Shown: in pieces, positions 19,089 to 27,334 of the stretch
Numbering within the stretch: the first letter of the stretch is position 1
Layout of the letters: the number at the start of each line of letters is the position of its first letter
Program-made: the position numbers and the translations under genes
Assembly (NCBI RefSeq): GCF_036327005.1
Contig: NZ_JAUGZK010000016.1
Location: forward strand, 21,264-85,263
DNA: 64,000 nt
Source: Alkalimonas mucilaginosa
GTDB taxonomy: Bacteria; Pseudomonadota; Gammaproteobacteria; Enterobacterales; Alteromonadaceae
Reading direction: 5' to 3'
The notes under the pieces: model-generated
Seen by the model: only the letters and a program-made list of their open reading frames with translations
Databases searched by the model: none
What the model was told of the DNA's origin: nothing

Positions 19089-20450
19089 TCAAATATTTAT
19101 TACGGGTAATATTTTTGAAACTTTATCCAGCGTTTCCTGGTACTCGCTGTTGACTTCGGAGTCGGCCACAATGCCGCCGCCGGCCCAGCAGTGCAGTTGG
19201 CCGTTGCAGGCCACCAGGGTGCGGATGGCGATGTTGGTGTCCATAGCACCGCTTTGGTCGATGTAACCGATGGCGCCGCAGTATACCGAGCGCCGGTGTG
19301 GCTCCAGTTGCTCAATAATGGTCATGGCGCTGATTTTTGGCGCTCCGGTAATGGAACCACCCGGAAAGGCGGCTTGCAGCAAATCGGTGGCATCGAGTTC
19401 GGTGCGCAAAGTGGCGGTGACGGTACTAACCAGATGATGCACCGCCGGGTAGCTTTCAATGGCAAAGAGATCCGGTACCCTTACACTGCCTGGCTCAGCC
19501 ACCCGGCCTAAGTCATTGCGCAGCAAATCGACAATCATCACGTTTTCAGCCCGATCTTTTGGCGAGTTACGCAGGGCCTCAGCCGTCTCAGCATCCAGTT
19601 TGGCATCGCTATGGCGCGGTTTTGTGCCTTTAATAGGCTTGGTTTCTATCTCGCGGTCATGCAGCTGCAAAAAGCGCTCGGGTGAAATACTGAGCACGCA
19701 GCCTTCGGGCAGGCGCATAAAAGCAGAGAAGGGCGCGGCATTGGCGGCGCGCAGCTTCTGATAGGCTTGCCATTCGCTGCCGCTGTAGCTGGCGCTAAAA
19801 CGCTGCGCCAGGTTAATCTGGTAGCAGTTACCGGCCAGCAGGTGTTCGTGCACCTGTTCAAAGCGGGTCTGGTAGCCGGCTTTGTCCATATTGGCCTGCC
19901 AATCACTGGTCAGAGCAAAGGGGCTGGACGCTTGCCGGTACTGACGTAGCCGTTCATTTAGTTTGGTCCAGTTTTGTTCGGCATCGCCGCGATAATCCAG
20001 ATACCACAGCTGCTGCTTTTCTTTATCCAGCACCAAAGCCCAGAGATAAATGCCGATGGCCATATCCGGCAGTGGCAGATCTTTGCTTGCTGTAGCCGGT
20101 ATCTGCTCGCTGTAGCGGCCAAGATCATAGCCGAAATAACCCAAAGCACCGCCCTGAAAAGGCAAGTCGAGCTTGGGTGCAGGCTCTGGGAAGTAGCATT
20201 TTAAGGCGGCCTTTACCACGGCTAACGGATGTTGCTGGTAATGATGGGCACCTTGATCATCGGTCAGCACCGTATGGCCATCCTTGGCTTCAATGGTACA
20301 AACAGGTTCGGCTGCTAAGATATCAAAACGGTTGTTCTTACTAACCGGGCCAGCTGAGTCCAATAAAATCGCCCAGGGCTGCTCTGCCAGCGGGGCAAAA
20401 AAATCCAGCAAGTCGGTCGGGGCGTCGCCAATAATATGATAGTGCTGCAT
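19089..20450 (-). CDS. pabB: Aminodeoxychorismate synthase component I
   Basis: Makes 4-amino-4-deoxychorismate from chorismate for folate synthesis, together with a glutaminase subunit not in this window. Chorismate-binding signatures are present: IETKPIKGTKPRH (the PIKGT lysine typical of PabB rather than TrpE), NSPKDRAENVMIVDLLRNDL and PGGSITGAPKISAM. I place the start at the ATG at 20450 (MQHYHIIGDAPTDLL, 453 residues). The frame stays open 52 codons further, but those codons run into the inverted-repeat element at 20521 and are not conserved protein. Confidence 0.93.
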   Translation of the reverse strand: MQHYHIIGDAPTDLLDFFAPLAEQPWAILLDSAGPVSKNNRFDILAAEPVCTIEAKDGHTVLTDDQGAHHYQQHPLAVVKAALKCYFPEPAPKLDLPFQGGALGYFGYDLGRYSEQIPATASKDLPLPDMAIGIYLWALVLDKEKQQLWYLDYRGDAEQNWTKLNERLRQYRQASSPFALTSDWQANMDKAGYQTRFEQVHEHLLAGNCYQINLAQRFSASYSGSEWQAYQKLRAANAAPFSAFMRLPEGCVLSISPERFLQLHDREIETKPIKGTKPRHSDAKLDAETAEALRNSPKDRAENVMIVDLLRNDLGRVAEPGSVRVPDLFAIESYPAVHHLVSTVTATLRTELDATDLLQAAFPGGSITGAPKISAMTIIEQLEPHRRSVYCGAIGYIDQSGAMDTNIAIRTLVACNGQLHCWAGGGIVADSEVNSEYQETLDKVSKILPVINI

Positions 20451-20520
20451 GCCAATATCCAATTGCACGACCAAGGTTGTATGTACGAAACTCTGGCCGC
20501 TGTTTTTGATGCGTTGTATG

Positions 20521-20831
20521 ATATACCCAAGTAACCTCAAGATGCGAGTTTCAGATCCTTTGGGCGCTTTCAATGCAAGGCACCCTGGCGACGCAATGTC
20601 GACCACCTTGCTAGCTAGGGTAACACCGCAGTGAAAGCTGGTATAGGGATATACCGTTTAGCGAACCTGAGGATGGAAAGCGCCCAGAGGCTCCCGCAGG
20701 GCTGGGCTAAAAGCGCTTTATGCGGCGTTAGCTGTTGTCGATTTGGAACCACCAAACCTTCCAACAACTGCCTTGCCTAAAGCGCTTTTATCTCCCGCTG
20801 AAGCCTGCATCTTGAGGTCACTTGGGTATAT
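20521..20831. mobile_element. MITE-like element with 25-bp terminal inverted repeats
   Basis: The left end 20521-20545 (beginning ATATACCCAAGTAACCTC) and right end 20807-20831 are inverted copies that differ at one base out of 25. The 311-bp interior has no gene but two further inverted-repeat pairs: GGGCGCTTTC with GAAAGCGCCC in the left half, and TAAAAGCGCTTTA with TAAAGCGCTTTTA in the right half. It therefore folds strongly. No clear target-site duplication is seen. It sits in the shared upstream region of the divergent pabB and fumarase genes and so covers nearly all of that 437-bp gap. I infer a non-autonomous transposable element. Confidence 0.8.
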
Positions 20832-20887
20832 TAGCCATACAACAAAGATTGAATGATGCAGTGATTACGACAGAGGACAGATTTCAG

Positions 20888-22411
20888 ATGACCGTCATCC
20901 GCCAGCAAGATTTTATCGACAGCATTGAAGATGCATTGCAGTACATCTCCTATTACCACCCGTTGGATTTTATCCAGGCACTGGAAAAAGCTTATCACAA
21001 AGAGCAGAACAAAGCGGCCAAAGACGCCATTGCACAAATTCTGATTAACTCGCGGATGTCGGCTGAAGGCCACCGACCGATATGCCAGGATACCGGCATT
21101 GTTACCTGCTTTGTTAAAGTAGGCATGGATGTAAAGTGGGATAAAACCGACTTGACGGTGCAGCAGATGGTGGATGAAGGCACCCGCCGTGCTTACAACA
21201 ACCCGGATAACCCGCTGCGCGCATCCATTGTGGCCGATCCGGCCGGTGCCCGCAAAAACACCCGCGACAACACCCCGGCGGTAGTGCACCTGGATTTGGT
21301 GCCAGGCGCCGAAGTGGAAGTGATGATTGCCGCCAAAGGCGGTGGCTCTGAGAATAAAACCAAAATGGCGATGTTAAACCCGTCCGACTCCATCGTCGAC
21401 TGGGTGCTGGAGTCCTTGCCAAAAATGGGCGCTGGCTGGTGCCCGCCTGGTATGCTCGGCATTGGCATTGGCGGTACCGCCGAAAAAGCCGCGGTACTGG
21501 CGAAAGAGTCCCTGATGGATCCGGTCGATATTCAGCAATTGATCGACAAAGGCGCCGAAACCGCCGAAGAAAAGCTGCGACTGGAGCTGTACGAGAAAGT
21601 CAACCAGTTGGGCATTGGTGCTCAGGGCCTCGGCGGTCTGACGACGGTGGTGGATATCAAAATCAAAAGTGTGCCCACCCATGCCGCCTCTTTGCCGGTA
21701 GTGATGATCCCAAACTGCGCTGCCACCCGCCATGTGCATTTTCATCTGGATGGCAGTGGCCCGGCCGATATCAAGCCACCCAAACTGGAAGACTGGCCAG
21801 AAGTGACCTGGGAGCTTGGCAGCAATGTGCGCCGGGTGAATCTGGATACCGTCACGCCGGAAGAGGTACAAAGCTGGCAGGCTGGTGAAACTGTGCTGTT
21901 AAGCGGTAAGATGCTGACCGGCCGCGATGCCGCCCACAAGCGCATTGCCGACCGCCTGAATAAAGGCGAAGGCCTGCCGGAGGGCGTCGATTTGACCAAC
22001 AAGTTTATCTACTACGTTGGCCCGGTCGATGCGGTGGGTGATGAAGTGGTCGGCCCGGCTGGCCCTACTACGGCCACCCGAATGGATAAATTCACCGAGA
22101 TGATGCTGTCGCAAACCGGTCTGCTTGGTATGATTGGTAAATCCGAGCGTGGTGATGCCACGGTGGAAAGCATCAAGCAGCATAAAGCGGTGTATCTGAT
22201 GGCTGTTGGTGGTGCCGCTTACCTGGTATCCAAAGCCATCAAAAAAGCCCGGGTCGTTGCGTTTGAAGACTTAGGGATGGAAGCCATCTACGAGTTTGAC
22301 GTCGAAGACATGCCGGTCACCGTCGCGGTAGATAGTCAGGGCAACAATGTGCACAAACAAGGCCCGGCCATCTGGAAAGTAAAAATCGAAGAAATGGCTG
22401 GCGCAAAATAA
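20888..22411 (+). CDS. Fumarate hydratase, class I (Fe-S)
   Basis: Hydrates fumarate to malate in the TCA cycle using an oxygen-sensitive [4Fe-4S] cluster. The N-terminal domain opens MTVIRQQDFIDSIEDALQYI and carries SAEGHRPICQDTGIV with a cluster cysteine; GWCPPGMLGIGIGGT, PNCAATRHVHFHLDGSG and the C-terminal GPTTATRMDKFTE with GKSERG follow. I start at ATG 20888 (507 residues), behind AGAGGACAG; the open frame reaching back to 20822 overlaps the MITE end. Class I single-chain FumA/FumB type. Confidence 0.94.
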   Translation: MTVIRQQDFIDSIEDALQYISYYHPLDFIQALEKAYHKEQNKAAKDAIAQILINSRMSAEGHRPICQDTGIVTCFVKVGMDVKWDKTDLTVQQMVDEGTRRAYNNPDNPLRASIVADPAGARKNTRDNTPAVVHLDLVPGAEVEVMIAAKGGGSENKTKMAMLNPSDSIVDWVLESLPKMGAGWCPPGMLGIGIGGTAEKAAVLAKESLMDPVDIQQLIDKGAETAEEKLRLELYEKVNQLGIGAQGLGGLTTVVDIKIKSVPTHAASLPVVMIPNCAATRHVHFHLDGSGPADIKPPKLEDWPEVTWELGSNVRRVNLDTVTPEEVQSWQAGETVLLSGKMLTGRDAAHKRIADRLNKGEGLPEGVDLTNKFIYYVGPVDAVGDEVVGPAGPTTATRMDKFTEMMLSQTGLLGMIGKSERGDATVESIKQHKAVYLMAVGGAAYLVSKAIKKARVVAFEDLGMEAIYEFDVEDMPVTVAVDSQGNNVHKQGPAIWKVKIEEMAGAK

Positions 22412-22428
22412 AACGCAGCGAAGCATCC

Positions 22429-22460
22429 AAACCTGTAAGCTCTGCTTGCAGGTTTTTTTT
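22429..22460 (+). terminator. Rho-independent terminator of the fumarase gene
   Basis: AAACCTGTAAGC (22429-22440) pairs with GCTTGCAGGTTT (22444-22455) with one G-T wobble and a 3-base loop, followed by a T-run to 22460. It lies 18 bp after the fumarase stop. Confidence 0.93.
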
Positions 22461-22478
22461 AACCAGGGGAAGCATGCT

Positions 22479-24512
22479 ATGAAAATTAGTTTCTTGACAG
22501 TCTCAGCACTGCTGGTAGCTGGGCTAGGGGTTCACGCCAGCGCCAAAACGCCGCTACAGGTCGAGCATTTAGCCCAACTTAATCAGCTTAGCGATATTGT
22601 ATTGGCACCGGGCGGTAATCAGTTGGTGTTTGCACAAAAAAATGGCGGCGTGAAGCCTGCTGATAGCAGCCACGATCTGTACTTAATGGATTTAAGCAAC
22701 AACAATACTATCCGCCGCTTAACGCAAAACAGCAGCCGCGAACATCAGGTACGCTGGGCTGCCGATGGCAGTGCCATTTACTTTTTGGCCGACCGTACTG
22801 GCTCCAATCAGGTATGGCGCTTAAATCTCAGCGGTGGTGAAGCCATGCAGCTCACCGACTTGCCGCTGCCGGTGCAGGGCTTTCAGGTATCAAACAACGG
22901 CCAGAAGCTGGCGCTGGCGCTACAACACAAACCGGGCTGTGGTGATATTGCCTGCACAGTGAAAGCGAAAGCGGACGATGCCGCCCGCAAAGATACCGCC
23001 ATGGTGTACGATCAGTTAATGGTACGCCATTGGGATCGTTGGCTTGATGGCTACCGCAGCCATTTGTTTGTGGCAAATCTTGCTGATAAGCCGGTCACCG
23101 ATTCACTAAACCTGATGCCAGACTGGAACAGCGATATTGCCGGCATCAACGAAGTAGCCTTTACGCCGGATCAACAGCATTTGGTGTTCAGCGCCAAAAT
23201 GCCTGGCGTGGACGAAAGCTGGCACACCAATTTTGATATTTTTGAAGTCAGTATTGAAGGGGGCGAGAAGAAAAACCTCACCGCCGACAACCCGGCCTGG
23301 GACTCGCACCCATCCTTCTCACCGGATGGACGTTTTATGGCGTATCTGGCGATGCAAACACCGCAAGCCGAATCCGACCGGCGTCGGCTGGTGCTGCTCG
23401 ATCAGGTGACTAATCAGCGCACGGTACTGACGGAGGACTGGGACCGTTCCATTTATTCCTACCAGTTTGGTCCGGACAACCGCACCATTTATGTGACAAC
23501 ACAAGATGTAGGACAGGTCAGCATTTATGCCATCAACACCAGTTTTGGTGATGTACGCAAAGTTTATGGCGATGGCACCGCTGGCCACCTGAATGTGGCT
23601 GGCGAGCGCATTGTATTTAGCAATCACCGGCTAAACCAGCCAACAGAGATTTACCAGATCCAGACCGATGGCAACCGGCTGCAGCAGCTGACCAATGTCA
23701 ATGGTCCCTTGCTGGAAGGCATTGCCTTTGGTGAGTTTGAGCAGTTTAGTTTCTCCGGCTGGGATGGCAATACCGTCTATGGCTATCTGGTGAAACCGGT
23801 CAACTTCAACGCCAACCGACGCTACCCACTGGCCTATCTGGTGCATGGAGGCCCGCAAGGCAGCTTTGGCAATATGTTCCATTACCGCTGGAATGCCCAG
23901 CTGTGGGCAGCGCAGGGCTATGCGGTGGTGATGGTCGATTTTCATGGTTCTACCGGCTATGGCCAGGCCTTTACCGACTCCATCAGCCGCGACTGGGGCG
24001 GAAAGCCGCTGGTTGATTTGCAAAAAGGCTTTGAGTACATTCAAAAAGCTTACCCATGGATTGATGGCAACCGAGCCTGTGCCTTGGGGGCTTCCTATGG
24101 CGGTTACATGATGAACTGGTTTGCCGGCAAATGGCCGGATGCTTTCCGCTGCCTGGTCAACCACGCTGGTTTGTACGATATGCCAAGCTTTTACGGCAGC
24201 ACCGAAGAGTTGTTTTTCCCGGAATTTGATCTGGGCGGCACCGCCTGGGATGAGGATTCGGATTACGCCAAATTTAACCCGGCGGCTTATGCCGACAACT
24301 GGCAAACGCCGATGTTGGTGATCCACGGCTTAAAAGACTACCGGGTGCCATACGCCCAGGGCCTGGGTGCCTTTACCAATCTGCAGCGTAAAGGTATCGA
24401 GTCGCGGCTGGTGATTTTCCCCGACGAGAATCACTGGATCCAAAAACCAGAGAACCGGGTACGCTGGTACAACGAAGTGTTCGACTGGATGAAACGCTTT
24501 ACTGCTGAATAA
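22479..24512 (+). CDS. Prolyl oligopeptidase family (S9) serine peptidase, exported
   Basis: A 677-residue secreted peptidase of the S9C-like group. A signal peptide (MKISFLTVSALLVAGLGVHASA) leads into a TolB/PD40-type beta-propeller (repeats such as HPSFSPDGRFMAYLAM) and a C-terminal alpha/beta hydrolase domain. The triad reads Ser539 in GASYGGYMM, Asp620 in HGLKDYRVPY and His652 in DENHWI. The likely role is periplasmic or extracellular degradation of short peptides. I chose ATG 22479 after AGGGGAAGC; the earlier in-frame start overlaps the terminator. Confidence 0.93.
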   Translation: MKISFLTVSALLVAGLGVHASAKTPLQVEHLAQLNQLSDIVLAPGGNQLVFAQKNGGVKPADSSHDLYLMDLSNNNTIRRLTQNSSREHQVRWAADGSAIYFLADRTGSNQVWRLNLSGGEAMQLTDLPLPVQGFQVSNNGQKLALALQHKPGCGDIACTVKAKADDAARKDTAMVYDQLMVRHWDRWLDGYRSHLFVANLADKPVTDSLNLMPDWNSDIAGINEVAFTPDQQHLVFSAKMPGVDESWHTNFDIFEVSIEGGEKKNLTADNPAWDSHPSFSPDGRFMAYLAMQTPQAESDRRRLVLLDQVTNQRTVLTEDWDRSIYSYQFGPDNRTIYVTTQDVGQVSIYAINTSFGDVRKVYGDGTAGHLNVAGERIVFSNHRLNQPTEIYQIQTDGNRLQQLTNVNGPLLEGIAFGEFEQFSFSGWDGNTVYGYLVKPVNFNANRRYPLAYLVHGGPQGSFGNMFHYRWNAQLWAAQGYAVVMVDFHGSTGYGQAFTDSISRDWGGKPLVDLQKGFEYIQKAYPWIDGNRACALGASYGGYMMNWFAGKWPDAFRCLVNHAGLYDMPSFYGSTEELFFPEFDLGGTAWDEDSDYAKFNPAAYADNWQTPMLVIHGLKDYRVPYAQGLGAFTNLQRKGIESRLVIFPDENHWIQKPENRVRWYNEVFDWMKRFTAE

Positions 24513-24518
24513 TCGTTG

Positions 24519-24544
24519 TCAGGGGCGCTGCATGGCGCTCCTGA
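24519..24544 (+). terminator. Possible terminator hairpin after S9 peptidase
   Basis: TCAGGGGCGC (24519-24528) and GCGCTCCTGA (24535-24544) form a 10-bp stem with one G-T pair, 6 bp after the stop codon. No T-run follows, so termination is uncertain. Confidence 0.45.
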
Positions 24545-24703
24545 ACCTTGCATTGATTCACTTCATCGTTGCTGACAATTTACTCCTGCCCGCACAACAA
24601 TATCATAAAAATATCACGATATCCTTCATGCAATAGATACAAACTCAGATACGCTCATTCAATACGCTTAATGAGTTGCCAATTGTGGGCTCAGGGAGGA
24701 ATG

Positions 24704-26659
24704 ATGTCATTTGCGGCTAAAGTAAAATGGATCAGCATTTTCATTGTACTCTTTCCGATGATCATTGCTACGGCAGTGGTAACCTATATGGCGCAGAGTG
24801 CACTGTACCAACAAGCAGAAGATAGCCTGACTGCGGTGCGGGAAATTAAACAACAGCAAATCGGCTCTATGTTGAGTGAGTTTGCCAATGCTCTTGAAGT
24901 GGTTACTGCTGCAGTGCAAGCCATGCAAAGTATCTCTGAGGTCGAACGGCAACATGACTTGTTTCAGCAACTGAATCAACAGCTGGGTTTTTACGATATT
25001 TTTATTATTCAAAGTGACGGTACTGTCGCTTACACCGTAGAGCGGGAATCGGATTATCGTAGCAATTTGCGTCATGGCCCATACAGCAACTCTGGTTTAG
25101 CCCGTTTAATGCAACGTAGTCAGCAGCAAGCTGGGCAGATTGTACTGGAAGACTTCTCACCATATGCACCTTCTGGCAATGAAGCCGCAGCTTTTCTGGG
25201 CCGGCAATTGCAGCTGGCAGACGGTATGGTCACAGTAGCGGTGCAATTATCAATAGAAAAAATCAATCAGGTGATGCAAGTCCGTGAAGGCATGGGCCAA
25301 AGTGGCGAAACCTATCTGGTTGGCAGTGATTTACGCATGCGGTCGGATTCATTTCTCGATCCGGTTAAGCGCAGTGTGCAAGCTTCGTTTGCCGGCACCA
25401 TCGCTAACAATGGTGCTGATACTGCTGTGGTTCGCCAGGCCTTGGCGGGGCTACAGGGGGTACAGCCGGTCATTGATTACAATGGTAACTGGGTGGTTTC
25501 GGCCTATGCACCACTCGATGTGTTCGGTGTACGTTGGGCCTTATTGGCGGAAATTGACCGGGCGGAAGTATTAGCGCCAGCCCGGCGTATGCTGTGGATA
25601 GGGGTCGTGATTTGTCTGGCTGCCATCGGGCTTGCTTTTGCTGCAGCTCAGTTGGTGTGCCGATTTGTACTGGAACCGCTTGGCGGAGAACCTGAGGCCA
25701 TGTGTCAGTTAACCAGTGTGATTGCTGCCGGGGATCTCACTACGCCGCTGGAACGACGCGACAGCGATAAGCATCTGATGAGTTGGCTGGCACGGATGCA
25801 GCAGAGTTTGCGCCAGTTGGTACAGCAATTGGTTGGCGTTGGTCAGCAACTGGAAATGACAGCCGAGCAAAACTCTGCCGCCATTACGCAAGCAGATGGC
25901 AGTATTCAATTGCAGGCAAAAGAAACCGATATGTTGGCCACGGCGATAGAACAGATGAGCTATGCGGCAGCAGAAATTGGCCAGAATACCAGCAAGGCTT
26001 TGTTTGAACTGCAATCGTGCAAAGGCTCTTCTGAGCATTTACAACAGAATTTAACCAGCAGCCAACTGAGTTTGAAAAAAACACTGGACAGTTTTGCTGA
26101 AATTCATCAGGAAGTGCGGGCATTGGAGCAGGATAGCCAAAAAGTCGGCCAGGTATTGGATGTGATCAACACCATTGCAGAGCAAACCAACTTGCTGGCC
26201 TTAAATGCTGCCATTGAAGCCGCCAGGGCAGGAGAGCATGGCAGGGGCTTTGCGGTGGTTTCGGATGAAGTCCGCCAACTAGCCAGTAAGGTGCAAGAGG
26301 CAGTTCAGGAAATATCGGCTGTGTTGCATGGTATTCAGAAGCAGTCGGTTGGCTTGGCCAGGCACAGCGAGGTTTGTGCGCATGAATCGGCAAAAACAGC
26401 ACAGGATGCAACCCTGATGGAAGGCTCTGCCGCAGAGATCGATCAACGTTTAGCGACTTTAAAAGAGCTGATGGGGCAAACAGCCAGTGCTGCAGAGGAG
26501 CAAACCACAGTATCGGCGACCTTAGCGGAAGGCATTAGCCGGTTAAGTGCCTCTGCGGAAGAAAACAGCACAGCGATCAGTCAGGTAGCGGGGAGCACCC
26601 GTGACTTGTTGGGGCTTGCAAACCAGTTAGGGCGTTCGGTGGCACAGTTTAAGGTATAA
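24704..26659 (+). CDS. Methyl-accepting chemotaxis protein with periplasmic sensor domain
   Basis: Chemoreceptor of 651 residues. TM1 is WISIFIVLFPMIIATAVVTYM; residues about 40-295 form a Cache-like periplasmic ligand domain (segments DIFIIQSDGTVAYTVERE and YNGNWVVSAYAPLDVFGVRW); TM2 is IGVVICLAAIGLAFAAA; then a HAMP region and a signalling coiled coil with the highly conserved hairpin NLLALNAAIEAARAGEHGRG. It should signal through CheW/CheA encoded elsewhere. AGGGAGGA directly precedes two consecutive ATGs at 24701 and 24704; I take the second for better spacing. The ligand is unknown. Confidence 0.93.
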   Translation: MSFAAKVKWISIFIVLFPMIIATAVVTYMAQSALYQQAEDSLTAVREIKQQQIGSMLSEFANALEVVTAAVQAMQSISEVERQHDLFQQLNQQLGFYDIFIIQSDGTVAYTVERESDYRSNLRHGPYSNSGLARLMQRSQQQAGQIVLEDFSPYAPSGNEAAAFLGRQLQLADGMVTVAVQLSIEKINQVMQVREGMGQSGETYLVGSDLRMRSDSFLDPVKRSVQASFAGTIANNGADTAVVRQALAGLQGVQPVIDYNGNWVVSAYAPLDVFGVRWALLAEIDRAEVLAPARRMLWIGVVICLAAIGLAFAAAQLVCRFVLEPLGGEPEAMCQLTSVIAAGDLTTPLERRDSDKHLMSWLARMQQSLRQLVQQLVGVGQQLEMTAEQNSAAITQADGSIQLQAKETDMLATAIEQMSYAAAEIGQNTSKALFELQSCKGSSEHLQQNLTSSQLSLKKTLDSFAEIHQEVRALEQDSQKVGQVLDVINTIAEQTNLLALNAAIEAARAGEHGRGFAVVSDEVRQLASKVQEAVQEISAVLHGIQKQSVGLARHSEVCAHESAKTAQDATLMEGSAAEIDQRLATLKELMGQTASAAEEQTTVSATLAEGISRLSASAEENSTAISQVAGSTRDLLGLANQLGRSVAQFKV

Positions 26660-26665
26660 ACTTCA

Positions 26666-26697
26666 GGCTGAGCCAGCGTTGAAAGCATGGCTCAGCC
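26666..26697. terminator. Bidirectional terminator-like hairpin
   Basis: GGCTGAGCCA (26666-26675) and TGGCTCAGCC (26688-26697) are perfectly complementary, and the GC...GC inside extends the stem. It separates the convergent chemoreceptor and cohesin-like genes. T-runs are poor. Confidence 0.65.
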
Positions 26698-26704
26698 GGA
26701 GGGC

Positions 26705-27310
26705 TCAGAATAGCTTTCTTCTGAACAGCAGCAGGAACAGCGGTGTGAACAGAGCCAGGCTGGCGGGCTCGGGTACTCTGACACTGCAATTTCCTTGGCC
26801 AACACTAATGCAAGCACCTTGCACACTGAGATCCAAACTAAGGCCATCACGACCTACCACATTGCGTTCAAAGTTTGGATCTGCACCAAAGGTCACCCAG
26901 CTAAAGCCATCGGTCAAGGCTTCAAAGGTGAGTGTAAACAAGAGCAATGGCTCGGTTTGTAAGTCAAACAGCTCATCATCCAGTAAGAATGAGGTCATAA
27001 AGCTGTTGACCGAATTGGCCTGCAATTCACTGTCGTATAGCGCATCCCAGTCTGGATCAAAGGTATAGTAAGGCAGAGCAAACTCAAGATTATTTGCTTG
27101 TAGGATCAAGCCACTAAAAAGTAACTGAATATCCCAGCCTGACACAATTTCATTGCTATCGCTCAGGCCATCAACCAGCACATCAATCGACACCAGCTCA
27201 CCAACATTAACATGTTGGCTGGATGGGGACAGGTACAACAGACCTGCCTGTACCGGCGATAACGCCAGTACCAGCAGCAGGGACATCATCGATAATATTT
27301 TTTTCATCAC
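26705..27310 (-). CDS. Secreted cohesin-like protein with PEP-CTERM sorting signal
   Basis: A 201-residue exported protein. After a signal peptide (MKKILSMMSLLLVLALSPVQA) comes a cohesin-like beta sandwich: LSPSSQHVNVGELVSIDVLV, DSNEIVSGWDIQLLFSG, LLLFTLTFEALTDGFSWVTF. The C-terminus is a textbook PEP-CTERM tripartite signal: VPEPASLALF, a hydrophobic helix and RRK. Exosortase-type processing would place it at the envelope or outside; no exosortase gene is in the window. It is the last gene of a four-gene minus-strand operon, next to a dockerin-bearing protein that may be its binding partner (inference). GAGGA precedes the start. Confidence 0.88.
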   Translation of the reverse strand: MMKKILSMMSLLLVLALSPVQAGLLYLSPSSQHVNVGELVSIDVLVDGLSDSNEIVSGWDIQLLFSGLILQANNLEFALPYYTFDPDWDALYDSELQANSVNSFMTSFLLDDELFDLQTEPLLLFTLTFEALTDGFSWVTFGADPNFERNVVGRDGLSLDLSVQGACISVGQGNCSVRVPEPASLALFTPLFLLLFRRKLF

Positions 27311-27334
27311 AGTATCCTCAATTTTCAGCTCAGG

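Noticed and set aside
20451..20606. N-terminal extension of pabB through 20606
   Set aside because: The extra 52 codons read into the left inverted repeat of the MITE and have no PabB-like sequence; the ATG at 20450 matches the family start.
20521..20831. Integron attC site or cassette
   Set aside because: GTTAGC and CAAC motifs occur inside, but core-site sequences do not fit RYYYAAC/GTTRRRY, and no cassette gene or integrase is near. The terminal inverted repeats explain the element better.
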